DNA from: a virus
Reading direction: 5' to 3' (one strand)
IMG/VR virus record: IMGVR_UViG_3300031587_000169
Location: 1-23,753 of that record
DNA: 23,753 bases
Each line of letters starts with the position of its first letter. Position 1 is the stretch's first letter. A program made the position numbers and the translations under genes. Under the pieces are notes generated by a model. That model saw nothing but the letters and a program-made list of their open reading frames with translations, searched no databases and was not told the origin of the DNA. This document shows positions 15,022 to 22,321 of the stretch, piece after piece.

Positions 15022-15420
15022 GTGTTCAGTGAAATAAGCTGGGCAAAACGTAGCCGTCTCATTCAAAAATACACCAAGTATCACCCTGTCACAGGTCAAA
15101 TCTTAAGCAGCGACTACGTGGCAATTCAAGCCGAAACCATATGGGCTTCTCTAAAAAAGCAACCAACAAACAAACCAATCACGCTGGAGAAACTGCTCAA
15201 CGAGGAAGAAGGAATTCCCATTGAACTCGGCGAATTGTTCAGCCAAATCGTGAACAAACTTTGCGCCATAACTGCCCAAGAAACTCGTTTTTTATCGGAG
15301 CCATCAGACGAGGCAAACCTCACCCAGCACTCACCGAATTCAGGCTCTGCAAAGAGTTCAGCAAGTTGCCCAGTGAAATCCGAAGAGAATCAGCCAAGGA
15401 CATTGAGACCCTCATCGTGA
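15022..15420 (+). CDS. Tail assembly chaperone, gpG-like
   Basis: A 132-residue frame opening at GTG 15022; no other start exists after the stop at 14953, and its ribosome site is poor. VFSEISWAKRSRLIQKYTKY, DYVAIQAETIWASLKK and IPIELGELFSQIVNKL match the pattern of gpG-type tail assembly chaperones ('EISW', 'Y', helix pairs). From 15288 on, the sequence in this frame loses protein-like character (SPNSGSAKSSASCP), whereas the -1 frame becomes natural. It is predicted to bind the tape measure and prevent its aggregation. It is the unshifted product of a gpG/gpGT pair. Confidence 0.7.
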   Translation: MFSEISWAKRSRLIQKYTKYHPVTGQILSSDYVAIQAETIWASLKKQPTNKPITLEKLLNEEEGIPIELGELFSQIVNKLCAITAQETRFLSEPSDEANLTQHSPNSGSAKSSASCPVKSEENQPRTLRPSS

Positions 15421-15485
15421 TTCTCAACGAAATGGACCGCCAAACAGCAGAGGAAATGGAGAAAGCAAAGAAACATGTCCGTTGA
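15022..15485 (+). CDS. gpGT-like fusion chaperone made by -1 frameshift
   Basis: This is the gpG frame to the slippery heptamer at 15288-15294, then the -1 frame to the stop at 15485. The extension reads FFIGAIRRGKPHPALTEF, KLPSEIRRESAKDIETL, ILNEMDRQTAEEMEKA: charged and helical, as expected of a gpT domain that recruits tail tube subunits. The extension has no good start of its own (its ATG at 15261 is in gpG-coding territory with no ribosome site). The last 11 bases overlap the HK97-gp10-like gene. The frameshift ratio would set the chaperone stoichiometry. Confidence 0.65.
15288..15294 (+). other. Programmed -1 ribosomal frameshift site
   Basis: T TTT TTA in the exact zero-frame phase X XXY YYZ (CGT TTT TTA). 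A 7-bp stem, 15296-15302 with 15343-15349 (one G-U), begins just downstream, and a smaller GAGG-CAAA-CCTC hairpin (15310-15321) lies in its loop. These could stimulate slippage. Confidence 0.7.
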
Positions 15486-15843
15486 AATGGAGCTCCAAGT
15501 CGAAGGCGCCCAAGAACTAGCTGCGCAAATGCGTAAGCTTGACCGAACCATGTATGAAAGGGTCCACCGACGCCTCTACGAAATAGGCGTCAAGATGCGA
15601 AACCTGGCAAAGCAGCTTGCGCCTGTACGCACTGGAAGACTGAGAGACAGCATTTTCAGCAGAGTTCAAGGCTGGGAACTGAAGTTTGGAGCCAAGGCTC
15701 CTTATGCAGAATTCCAAGAGTTTGGCACACGTTACATTCAGCCAAGACTGTTCCTAACACATGCGGTTGATCAATACGACTCTGAGCTTGAGCTGCTGCT
15801 TGCCACAGCAGTTGAGGAAGCAATCAGGGAGGCTTCAACTTGA
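15475..15843 (+). CDS. HK97 gp10-like tail completion protein
   Basis: A 122-residue protein with the family hallmarks: a long N-terminal helix region (RTMYERVHRRLYEIGVKMRNLAK), the RTGRLRDSIF turn, then YAEFQEFGTRYIQPRLFL and a terminal helix. Members act in head-tail joining or tail completion. The position is unusual: after the tail chaperone rather than before the tail tube. The ATG overlaps the gpGT stop by 11 bases, and its own stop overlaps the next TTG start. Confidence 0.8.
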   Translation: MSVEMELQVEGAQELAAQMRKLDRTMYERVHRRLYEIGVKMRNLAKQLAPVRTGRLRDSIFSRVQGWELKFGAKAPYAEFQEFGTRYIQPRLFLTHAVDQYDSELELLLATAVEEAIREAST

Positions 15844-16385
15844 GCTTCAGAGAAATAGTTGTCACTGTTCGGGCTGTTAATCGTGCGAGCGCACAGTTTA
15901 GCCGTATTCAATCAGACGTGGAGAGCCTCGCAGCTAGGGTTAAGGCGCTTGGTTCAGCTATTGCTGCAGTAGGCGCCACTGGAGTAGCCATAGGACACAT
16001 AGCCCATCAATTTGGCATACTCAACGACGAACAAGCTAAGGTAGTTAATACCACAATGATGGTTGTTTCTGTCCTTGGCATGTTTATGCGGACCAGCTGG
16101 GGAGTAGCCGTTGCCCAAAAAGTCTATGCCGCTGCAACTTGGATTGCCACAGCAGCCCAGAACGCGCTCAACATCTCCTACGCCACTTTTCTAGCCTTAA
16201 CAGGCGTCGGCATAGCCGTCATAATTGCCGCTGCGGCTGCCATGTGGAGCTTCGCAAACAGCATGAATTCTGCAACCGCAAGCGTTCATGAATTCAATGC
16301 TGCAGCGTCTGAAGTGCCGATGGCTGGAAGGTCGATTAGGCGTGCTGGTGAAGAGGAGCTCTATCGGGCAGGTGTTGAATATTGA
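15840..16385 (+). CDS. Very short tape measure-like protein
   Basis: A 181-residue protein with a TTG start in a TTGA overlap with the preceding stop. It opens FREIVVTVRAVNRASAQFSRI, a beginning shared by many tape measure proteins, then a coiled stretch (DVESLAARVKALG) and four hydrophobic segments (about 37-60, 68-84, 89-108, 115-138), and ends ASEVPMAGRSIRRAGEEELYRAG. Tape measures determine tail length and often have membrane-active segments. Its length is far below the usual several hundred residues, yet its stop overlaps the next start cleanly, so a recent truncation is unlikely. A very short tail or an atypical measure protein is implied. Confidence 0.6.
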   Translation: MSFREIVVTVRAVNRASAQFSRIQSDVESLAARVKALGSAIAAVGATGVAIGHIAHQFGILNDEQAKVVNTTMMVVSVLGMFMRTSWGVAVAQKVYAAATWIATAAQNALNISYATFLALTGVGIAVIIAAAAAMWSFANSMNSATASVHEFNAAASEVPMAGRSIRRAGEEELYRAGVEY

Positions 16386-17983
16386 GCGTAGCCTTGCCTG
16401 TTGCTGCAGTGGTTTTCGGGTCTGTTACGCCTCCGCAAACCGACATTCTCGACCTTAAAGTGCATCTAGGCGCTACCAGAGAGGTTTCAAGCTTTGAATG
16501 TCTCCTGAAGAATTTTGATAAGAAGTACAGTCCAGGCGGCGCCTATCCCATTCTGATTGACAGTGATGGCAGCATAAGTGCAGGCAGAAACCCAGATCAG
16601 CCTTTGCTTATCACTACACGAACCGAGTCAATTAAGGCATCTTCGGGCTACGATGAAAACGGCGACCTGATAGCTGCCTTAGGAGTTGCAGGACGCTGCT
16701 GGGGAGAAAGACTCTTCCGAAAACTTGTAACCAAAACATACGAGAATCAGAAAGGCGAAGCTATCGTCAAGGACCTGATCGACTACTACGTCGGGCTAAG
16801 CCATGTCCGCGACAGCGTGGAATTAATTGAAAATACCGACACGACCTATTCGTTGTTAGAATATGAAAACACTCCCGTCATGGACATCTTGAAATACATT
16901 GCAGGAAGCGCCGATAAAGCAGGCGTAATCGGGTTTGATCTCCGAGTAGCACCAGACGCTAAATTTGAGTTCTTCCAACGCAACAGCAAGACATCAGCTG
17001 TAACTTTGACTGAACGTCTAGAAGTTTCCGAATACGAGAGGAGCATCTTTAGAAAACGAGACAAAATCTACATCTTCGGAGCAGCTGAGAAGAAGTATCC
17101 GCTGAACGGCGATTCGTGGACAGAAACCTTAGACATCAACAACGACACCATAAACGATTGGGTCAGCGGCACAGGCACTGGAAGCGTCTCACTCGACGGC
17201 ACAACCAAAGCAGTTGGCTCATACTCAATCAAGCACACCACAAACACATCTGACTACTATGGACGCCTTCGTTTAATCATCCCGTCTGGCTGGCAACCTA
17301 ACTGCAACAAGTATCCAACTCTCCAGTTTCAAACAAGGCGAGAAGCAACCTTCAGCGACGCATGCACAGTCATTCTTCAAGACAATGCTGGCAGATGGGC
17401 AGCCCGGGAGTTCCAAGTTCAGCCTGATAAATGGGTCCTGCAAAAATTCAATGTAGGCAAAAAATATGCGAACGAATGGCTTGGAAGCGAGATTTCCAGC
17501 TTCAACTGGGAAATAATCAACGAAATCATGTGGGACGTACACTTTCAAGGAGTGGGCACAGGAAGCTTCTGGATTGACAACTTATTCTTCAACAGCGCTC
17601 GTTGGAGTGCCACGTATGGAAGTGGGCAAAGAGAATACTCGGAGGTTGACGAAGAGCTTCACACAGACGCGGAGTGTTTGCTGCGTGCAAAAGCTCTGTA
17701 CGATTTTCTGAGCGGCACGGCGGAGTACCTCAAGGTTACGAGCACCGTGATTGACTACGGGAATACGCCTATCCTAGCTGGAGACCGCATCTGGGTAACC
17801 ATCCCAAACGAGAACATTGACGGATACTACCGAGTCATCAGCGCAGAATACCACTTAACAAAGTTTCAAGAACTCGAGGTCACTCTTGAACTCGGTCGCG
17901 AGCCCATGTTGCTGGCTGACTACTTGTACGCTTTAAGAAGCAAGACTGGAAGTTTAGCTCGCTACAAAATTGGAAGGGTGTAG
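16382..17983 (+). CDS. Tail hub/baseplate protein with inserted CBM-like domain
   Basis: A 533-residue protein with a TTG start overlapping the tape measure stop. Residues 1-240 resemble tail hub (gp27/XkdQ-like) proteins: strands with EVSSFECLLKNFDKKYS, a 'GEAIVKDLIDYYV' helix, and EFFQRNSKTSAVTLTE. Residues 425-533 give the second half: ECLLRAKALYDFLSG, VIDYGNTPILAGDRIWVTIP, GYYRVISAEYHL, EVTLELG. Between them (about 243-405) lies a separate beta-sandwich, with VSGTGTGSVSLDGTTKAVGS, LRLIIPSGW, VHFQGVGTGSFWIDNLFF, the pattern of CBM4/11-like carbohydrate-binding domains. It probably forms the tail tip ring and presents a glycan-binding module toward the host. Confidence 0.65.
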   Translation: MSVALPVAAVVFGSVTPPQTDILDLKVHLGATREVSSFECLLKNFDKKYSPGGAYPILIDSDGSISAGRNPDQPLLITTRTESIKASSGYDENGDLIAALGVAGRCWGERLFRKLVTKTYENQKGEAIVKDLIDYYVGLSHVRDSVELIENTDTTYSLLEYENTPVMDILKYIAGSADKAGVIGFDLRVAPDAKFEFFQRNSKTSAVTLTERLEVSEYERSIFRKRDKIYIFGAAEKKYPLNGDSWTETLDINNDTINDWVSGTGTGSVSLDGTTKAVGSYSIKHTTNTSDYYGRLRLIIPSGWQPNCNKYPTLQFQTRREATFSDACTVILQDNAGRWAAREFQVQPDKWVLQKFNVGKKYANEWLGSEISSFNWEIINEIMWDVHFQGVGTGSFWIDNLFFNSARWSATYGSGQREYSEVDEELHTDAECLLRAKALYDFLSGTAEYLKVTSTVIDYGNTPILAGDRIWVTIPNENIDGYYRVISAEYHLTKFQELEVTLELGREPMLLADYLYALRSKTGSLARYKIGRV

Positions 17984-17985
17984 CC

Positions 17986-18366
17986 ATGGATAACGAGGTT
18001 TTGAGGCAGATTGAACGGTTGAGGTTTGGGGACCGTGTGGAAGTTGAATGGCTAGACGCCAGCGAGTCTAAGGGCAGATTAAAAGACATCAACGTTGCAA
18101 CTCATGTTCAGTCAATAGGCTACTTTCTCATGCGCAAAGACAGCTACATAGTGATTGCCAAGGAAGTTGTCAATTACGGCGAAGCCTACCACTACAACAT
18201 AATTCCGGTTGGAATGGTTCAGTCGTTGAAAGTCGACCCCTTAAGAGGCTTGGACACCAAAACAAAACAGGTTCTCCGCAAGTTTCTGCAAGTGAAGACG
18301 CCTCGATTGACCAAAAAGGACGGTTGGATTTATGCTCCGAGAAAAATTAAGAAGCATGTTAACTAG
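17986..18366 (+). CDS. Small beta-barrel-like protein, unknown
   Basis: A 126-residue protein; GGGTG stands upstream and the ATG follows the hub stop by two bases. Residues about 12-80 form short strands (RFGDRVEVEWLDAS, GRLKDIN, GYFLMRKDSYIVIAKEVV, YNIIPVGMVQSLKV) compatible with an SH3/Sm-like barrel. The C-terminus is basic (KTPRLTKKD, APRKIKK) and could bind nucleic acid. It lies between the tail hub and the packaging genes. Conserved but uncharacterised-looking; function not assigned. Confidence 0.6.
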   Translation: MDNEVLRQIERLRFGDRVEVEWLDASESKGRLKDINVATHVQSIGYFLMRKDSYIVIAKEVVNYGEAYHYNIIPVGMVQSLKVDPLRGLDTKTKQVLRKFLQVKTPRLTKKDGWIYAPRKIKKHVN

Positions 18367-18598
18367 GCGGATTCTGGTTCAAGACGGACAACGCAAAAAG
18401 CTTAGACGAGTAGAGGTTCCGCCTAGCGAAAGACTCGTTCTCGGCATCTATTTTGCTTCACTAGCACTTGTAGTTTTGATGGTTCTGCAAGTGATTCATG
18501 TGCTTTTGTTGGGTTCATGGAACAGCGAACTGGGCGCAGCAATCACAGGCGACATAATGTTTGTGTTAGGCGTCCTCTTTGGACAGAAGGTGTCTTAG
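18332..18598 (+). CDS. Small membrane protein, holin-like
   Basis: An 88-residue protein. A basic N-terminus (about 35 residues) leads into a long hydrophobic helix (LVLGIYFASLALVVLMVLQV) and a second one (AAITGDIMFVLGVLFG), giving a two-helix membrane protein. The start could be ATG 18332 (35-base overlap with the previous gene) or ATG 18356 (11-base overlap); neither has a strong ribosome site. Holin is a reasonable but unproven guess. It ends two bases before TerS. Confidence 0.6.
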   Translation: MLREKLRSMLTRRILVQDGQRKKLRRVEVPPSERLVLGIYFASLALVVLMVLQVIHVLLLGSWNSELGAAITGDIMFVLGVLFGQKVS

Positions 18599-18600
18599 AG

Positions 18601-19023
18601 ATGGGAAGAGGAAAAGCGTGGACAGAAAACGAGAACAAAATTCTCTTGGAAATGAAAGATGAGCCAATTGAAAAAATCATAGAGAAGTTTCCAAACCGCA
18701 CTGTGCAAGCTGTTCTGCAACAAATGAAGCGGCTTAATATTGTACGACAATTTCCGCGCAAAAATTGTTCGACAATAAAACCCGTAGACATCAAAACCAT
18801 TGATGAAATTTTGAAAAAGGTCGGAGGCGCCTTTGACATTCTATTCAATGGAGAGGTCACTGATGCAACTGATATTAAACGACTAACAGGGCTCAGCCTA
18901 GTGGCTGCTCGTTACATTGAGCTTTTGCAGATTCGGGAGAGGTGGGGTGAGGTTGAGGCAAGGCTGGAACGACTGGAGAAGATTGTGGAGAAAGTTCAGG
19001 GCCAGCAGCTTAGCACGGCTTGA
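18601..19023 (+). CDS. Small terminase subunit candidate (TerS)
   Basis: A 140-residue protein, ATG just after the membrane-protein stop with AAGGTG about nine bases upstream. Residues 7-50 read as a SANT/Myb-like helix-turn-helix (AWTENENKILLEMKDEP, then TVQAVLQQMKRL). Residues 64-108 are helical with DATDIKRLTGLSLVAARYIE, a second HTH-like unit. The C-terminus is a coiled coil (VEARLERLEKIVEKVQ), typical of TerS oligomerisation. It would recognise viral DNA and regulate TerL, whose gene follows directly. An in-frame upstream extension exists but overlaps the membrane protein and looks unnatural. Confidence 0.65.
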   Translation: MGRGKAWTENENKILLEMKDEPIEKIIEKFPNRTVQAVLQQMKRLNIVRQFPRKNCSTIKPVDIKTIDEILKKVGGAFDILFNGEVTDATDIKRLTGLSLVAARYIELLQIRERWGEVEARLERLEKIVEKVQGQQLSTA

Positions 19024-19081
19024 CGATATTGAGCGCCAACTGTCTAAACTCTTGGTCAAGCAACAACTAGACTACTCCACA

Positions 19082-20335
19082 ATGAGCCCATCCATATTCG
19101 CTGAGCAAGTCTTGAAAATCAAGCCATTTCCATATCAGATTAAGCTCTTAGAGGATCCGCACAAACGCATTGTTGCTGTCATGGGACGTCAAAGCGGTAA
19201 AACCACGACCATAGCGGTCAAGGCTGTGCACTTCGCCGTCGCCCAAAACGGCGCAACCATACTGATAACTTCGCCTAGCCTGCGTCAAAGCATGATAATG
19301 TTCAGCCGCATATCCAGCTTCGTTTTCACCAGCCCATTAAAGTCTCGAGTAGTTAGGTCAACACGCACAATAATTCAGTTTGACAACCGAAGCGAAATCA
19401 TAGCTTTGCCAGCAAGCGAATACTTTCTCAGAGGATACACGGCGCATATGATCGTGGCAGACGAAGCCAGCTTCATGCCCGAAGAATTAATAACTAACAT
19501 AATCTTTCCAATGATAAGCACAACTGACGGCTACGCCATCTTCTTAAGCACGCCTTGGGCAAGAGACCACTTCTTCTACCGAGCCTTCATGAACCCCAAC
19601 TACAGCGTGCACAAGGTAAAGTCAAGCGAATGCCCACTAATCAAACCCGAATTCCTCGAAGAAATGCGCAGGAACATGACAGAAACCGCCTTCAAAATGG
19701 AGTGGGAAGCCGAATTTGTCGAAGCAGCAAGCGCCTTCTTTCCACAAAGTCTCATCAGAGAATGCGTAGTCAACGACCCTCCTCTAGAGTTTATCGCCAG
19801 CCTAGAAGAACCAGTGCCAGAAGGTGAGTATTATGCTGGTTGCGACTTTGGCAAACTAGAAGACTACAGTGTGCTTGCGGTGTTGAAGCGGGAAGGAGAC
19901 ATACTCAAACTTGTCTATCTGCACGAGTTTGAACTGGGAACTCCCTACAGCAATGTTATCGGGCATTTGGTCAGAGCGCATCAAAAGTTCAGTATCCACA
20001 AGGTCTTCGTGGATCAAACAGGCGTGGGCGAGCCTGTACTCGAGGAGCTGCAGAATCAGGGCATGAAAAACGTTGAAGGCTTGACTTTCACAGTGAAAAC
20101 CAAAGAGGAGTTGCTAACCTGCCTTAAGATTGCCATGGAACAAAAACGCCTAAAGATGCCTTATCATCTCAGACTTTGCCAACAAATCAACGAGCAACAA
20201 TACGAATACACCAAATCTGGTCATTTAGCTTTCTCGCATCCTACTGGAAGCCACGATGACATGCTGTGGGCTCTAAGCTTGGGAGTCTGGTCATCTACGA
20301 GAGAGGCGCCGTCTCGATTAGTGAGGGCTTGGTGA
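19082..20335 (+). CDS. Terminase large subunit (TerL)
   Basis: A 417-residue packaging motor from the ATG at 19082. Walker A MGRQSGKT (34-41), Walker B MIVADEA (123-129), coupling motif STPW (156-159). The nuclease domain has D255 (YAGCDFG), D311 (FVDQTG) and the HDD pair (391-393). The start is uncertain. The frame is open back to a TTG at 18917, and the stretch just before 19082 reads LDDIERQLSKLLVKQQ, which looks genuinely coding and coiled-coil; a TTG near 18983 has GGAG four bases upstream. It overlaps the ABC-GNAT start as TGATG. Confidence 0.88.
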   Translation: MSPSIFAEQVLKIKPFPYQIKLLEDPHKRIVAVMGRQSGKTTTIAVKAVHFAVAQNGATILITSPSLRQSMIMFSRISSFVFTSPLKSRVVRSTRTIIQFDNRSEIIALPASEYFLRGYTAHMIVADEASFMPEELITNIIFPMISTTDGYAIFLSTPWARDHFFYRAFMNPNYSVHKVKSSECPLIKPEFLEEMRRNMTETAFKMEWEAEFVEAASAFFPQSLIRECVVNDPPLEFIASLEEPVPEGEYYAGCDFGKLEDYSVLAVLKREGDILKLVYLHEFELGTPYSNVIGHLVRAHQKFSIHKVFVDQTGVGEPVLEELQNQGMKNVEGLTFTVKTKEELLTCLKIAMEQKRLKMPYHLRLCQQINEQQYEYTKSGHLAFSHPTGSHDDMLWALSLGVWSSTREAPSRLVRAW

Positions 20336-21816
20336 TGCGCAAAAGAGAGTATTTTGTTATCCGAAAGTTCATCAAAAAATATGACAGACAAACAGGTAAA
20401 TTCACAATTAACATAGCCTATGAGACTGCTGCTCCCAAGCCGACTCAAAGAGTTGTAGCTGTCGCTGAGAGCTTCGGATTAGGTCTAGACAAATGGGAAA
20501 AGTTTGTTGTTTACGATAATGTCGAGTTGAAAATAGGAACTAATGACATCACGCTCATAACAGGAGATTCCGGCTCGGGCAAGTCTGTTCTGCTGAGAGC
20601 TTTAGAGAAAGACATCGAGAACGACATGCAAGCCTCAACCATTAACATCGCCGACATTCATCCAGAACCCAACAAGCCTCTTATCGAAACAGTTGGCGTC
20701 ACGCTTGAAGAAGGCTTGGAGCTACTGAGCAAAGTTGGCTTAAACGATGCCTTCCTATTCCTACGTACTTTCGAGCAGCTGAGCGATGGACAGAAATACC
20801 GTTACAAAATCGCCAAGATGATGGAGAGCAAGGCTCAGTTCTGGGTTATGGACGAATTCTGTGCCACGCTGGACCGAGACACTGCAAAGATTGTAGCTTT
20901 CAACGTGCAAAAATTAGCCAGACAAGAAGGAAAAGCAGTCCTTGCAGCCACAACACACACCGACCTCCTTGAGGACCTGAAGCCTTCGGTTCACGTTCAT
21001 AAGCGATTTGGAAAAGAAATAGAAGTGTGCTACTATCCGAATGAGCCAGCCAAAGAATGTAGCTTGACTAAAGAAATCTGCGTTGAGGAAGGCACACGAT
21101 CTGACTATGAGCTGCTAGCTGATTTTCACTATCGCAGCCACAACGTTGGAATTGTTCGCAAGATTTTTCGTGCGGTGCGTGGCGATGAGGTTGCAGGCGT
21201 CATAGTCTATTGTTATCCTGGAATGACCGTGGCGGGACGCCTTAAAGTTCTGCCCAAAATGAGCGTGCAAGACTTGAACAAAAAGCTGAGCGTCATTATG
21301 CGGGTCGTTGTTCACCCCAAATATCGCACTATAGGTTTGGGTCAACGACTCGTAAGAGAAACACTGCCGCTTGTGGGCACGCCAAATGTTGAAACAATCG
21401 CCGTTATGGCAAAGTATAATCCGTTTTTTGAGCGTGCAGGGATGCAGAAGATTATGGAGCAGCCTACACCGAAACACGCCCTAGCTGTACGAGAGACGCT
21501 TTCAAAGCTAGGCTTCAGCTCAACTTTGTTAGGAAGCCAAAAATATGTTCTGAACAAACTTCAAAGCTTGCCAGATGAGCAATTGTGGGAGATCCGACAT
21601 GCTTTCATGCAAAACGTTCATCTGCGGTTTCTGAAGGAATTCTTCTACCACGAACCCTATGGAAAACGTGAGTTATACAGGCAAAGAATGCAGACGGCGA
21701 CTTTGGAAAAACTGGCTAAACTAATTCATGTGACAGCTCTGTTGTTGCAGACAAAAGTTTACCTGTTTTGGAAGAAAAAAGGGGAAAAAGAACAGAGTAT
21801 GGATAACGAAGGTTAA
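20335..21816 (+). CDS. ABC-ATPase fused to GNAT acetyltransferase (COG2401-like)
   Basis: A 493-residue protein starting at the ATG of TGATG with the TerL stop. The ABC half shows Walker A TGDSGSGKS (76-84), signature LSDGQKYR (149-156), Walker B FWVMDEF (169-175), D-loop ATLD (177-180) and H-loop TTHTD (206-210). The GNAT half has the acetyl-CoA-binding motif VVVHPKYRTIGLGQRLV (324-340) and a later NPFFERAGM (362-370). Cysteines in YNEPAKECSL-like linkers are present. This architecture is COG2401, seen in archaea and in viruses near terminases; its role is not established. It has no membrane segments, so it is not a transporter. Possible roles are in packaging, DNA processing, or modification of a host target. 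The gene ends with a TTAA shared with the convergent gene. Confidence 0.8.
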   Translation: MRKREYFVIRKFIKKYDRQTGKFTINIAYETAAPKPTQRVVAVAESFGLGLDKWEKFVVYDNVELKIGTNDITLITGDSGSGKSVLLRALEKDIENDMQASTINIADIHPEPNKPLIETVGVTLEEGLELLSKVGLNDAFLFLRTFEQLSDGQKYRYKIAKMMESKAQFWVMDEFCATLDRDTAKIVAFNVQKLARQEGKAVLAATTHTDLLEDLKPSVHVHKRFGKEIEVCYYPNEPAKECSLTKEICVEEGTRSDYELLADFHYRSHNVGIVRKIFRAVRGDEVAGVIVYCYPGMTVAGRLKVLPKMSVQDLNKKLSVIMRVVVHPKYRTIGLGQRLVRETLPLVGTPNVETIAVMAKYNPFFERAGMQKIMEQPTPKHALAVRETLSKLGFSSTLLGSQKYVLNKLQSLPDEQLWEIRHAFMQNVHLRFLKEFFYHEPYGKRELYRQRMQTATLEKLAKLIHVTALLLQTKVYLFWKKKGEKEQSMDNEG

Positions 21817-21971
21817 GCCTCTGAGACCTTGACGCTCTCGACCTTCTTTAACCAAGGAATCCTTGCTAATTCCGTAGAAAGCTCCGTCATTATCTCTTCT
21901 TCAATCTCTCGATTTGATTTTTCGGCGCTTTCCTCTACAAGAGAAGCCACAATAACGGCTTTCTTGACCAT
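21813..21971 (-). CDS. Small acidic protein, unknown
   Basis: A 52-residue protein. GAGGTGAG lies upstream of the ATG, inside the end of the AbrB-like gene, which stops one base earlier. It begins with a hydrophobic strand (VKKAVIVASLV) and continues as an acidic helix (EESAEKSNREIEEEIMTELS), ending with IPWLKKVESVKVSEA. It could be a small regulator or antitoxin partner of the AbrB-like protein; no family is assigned. Its stop codon overlaps the convergent ABC-GNAT stop. Confidence 0.6.
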   Translation of the reverse strand: MVKKAVIVASLVEESAEKSNREIEEEIMTELSTELARIPWLKKVESVKVSEA

Positions 21972-21972
21972 T

Positions 21973-22149
21973 CTAGCTCACCTCTTTAGCTTCCTTCGTT
22001 ACGAGTAGGCCTTCAGGCGTCTGCCGCAGAGTTACTCTGTCGCCCTTTTGAAAACCAAGAGCTGCAAGAACGTCTTTGTTCAAGTAGAGAAAGCCGTACT
22101 TGCTGATTGATGTCTCTGCTGGAAACGTCTGTTTGTTTTCCTCTGTCAT
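21973..22149 (-). CDS. AbrB/SpoVT-type DNA-binding protein
   Basis: A 58-residue protein with the swapped-hairpin pattern: SISKYGFLYLNKDVLAALGFQKGDRVTL, then a strand with EGLLVTKE. A perfect GGAGGTGATCGC precedes the ATG. AbrB-like proteins are transition regulators or antitoxins in archaea. The ATG shares an ATGA with the upstream mini-gene, so the three are one operon. Confidence 0.75.
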   Translation of the reverse strand: MTEENKQTFPAETSISKYGFLYLNKDVLAALGFQKGDRVTLRQTPEGLLVTKEAKEVS

Positions 22150-22319
22150 GCGATCACCTCCTTGGCTTTTTGCATCCTTGCGAATCGGTTCATGTCTCTC
22201 TCATTTTTCTCGGCGTAGGCTTGGCAATAGAGGGTTGATTCGCACGTGGGTGCGTATTTGCATAGGCTTTCGGGGAAGATGATGGCTAAGATATCGAATC
22301 TGCATATGGTTTTTTGCAT
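22146..22319 (-). CDS. Small four-cysteine protein, unknown
   Basis: A 57-residue protein with cysteines at 6, 20, 27 and 32 (ICRFD, LCKYAPTCESTLYC), which could bind zinc or iron-sulfur, then a basic/acidic helix (AEKNERDMNRFARMQKAKE). GAGGGA stands at a normal distance from the ATG and lies in one arm of a perfect 17-bp inverted repeat. First gene of the minus-strand trio. Family not recognised. Confidence 0.6.
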   Translation of the reverse strand: MQKTICRFDILAIIFPESLCKYAPTCESTLYCQAYAEKNERDMNRFARMQKAKEVIA

Positions 22320-22321
22320 AG

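Noticed and set aside
18517-18600. N-terminal extension of TerS to an earlier in-frame ATG
   Set aside because: It overlaps the coding end of the membrane protein and gives an Arg-rich unnatural sequence; the ATG at 18601 has good spacing to AAGGTG.
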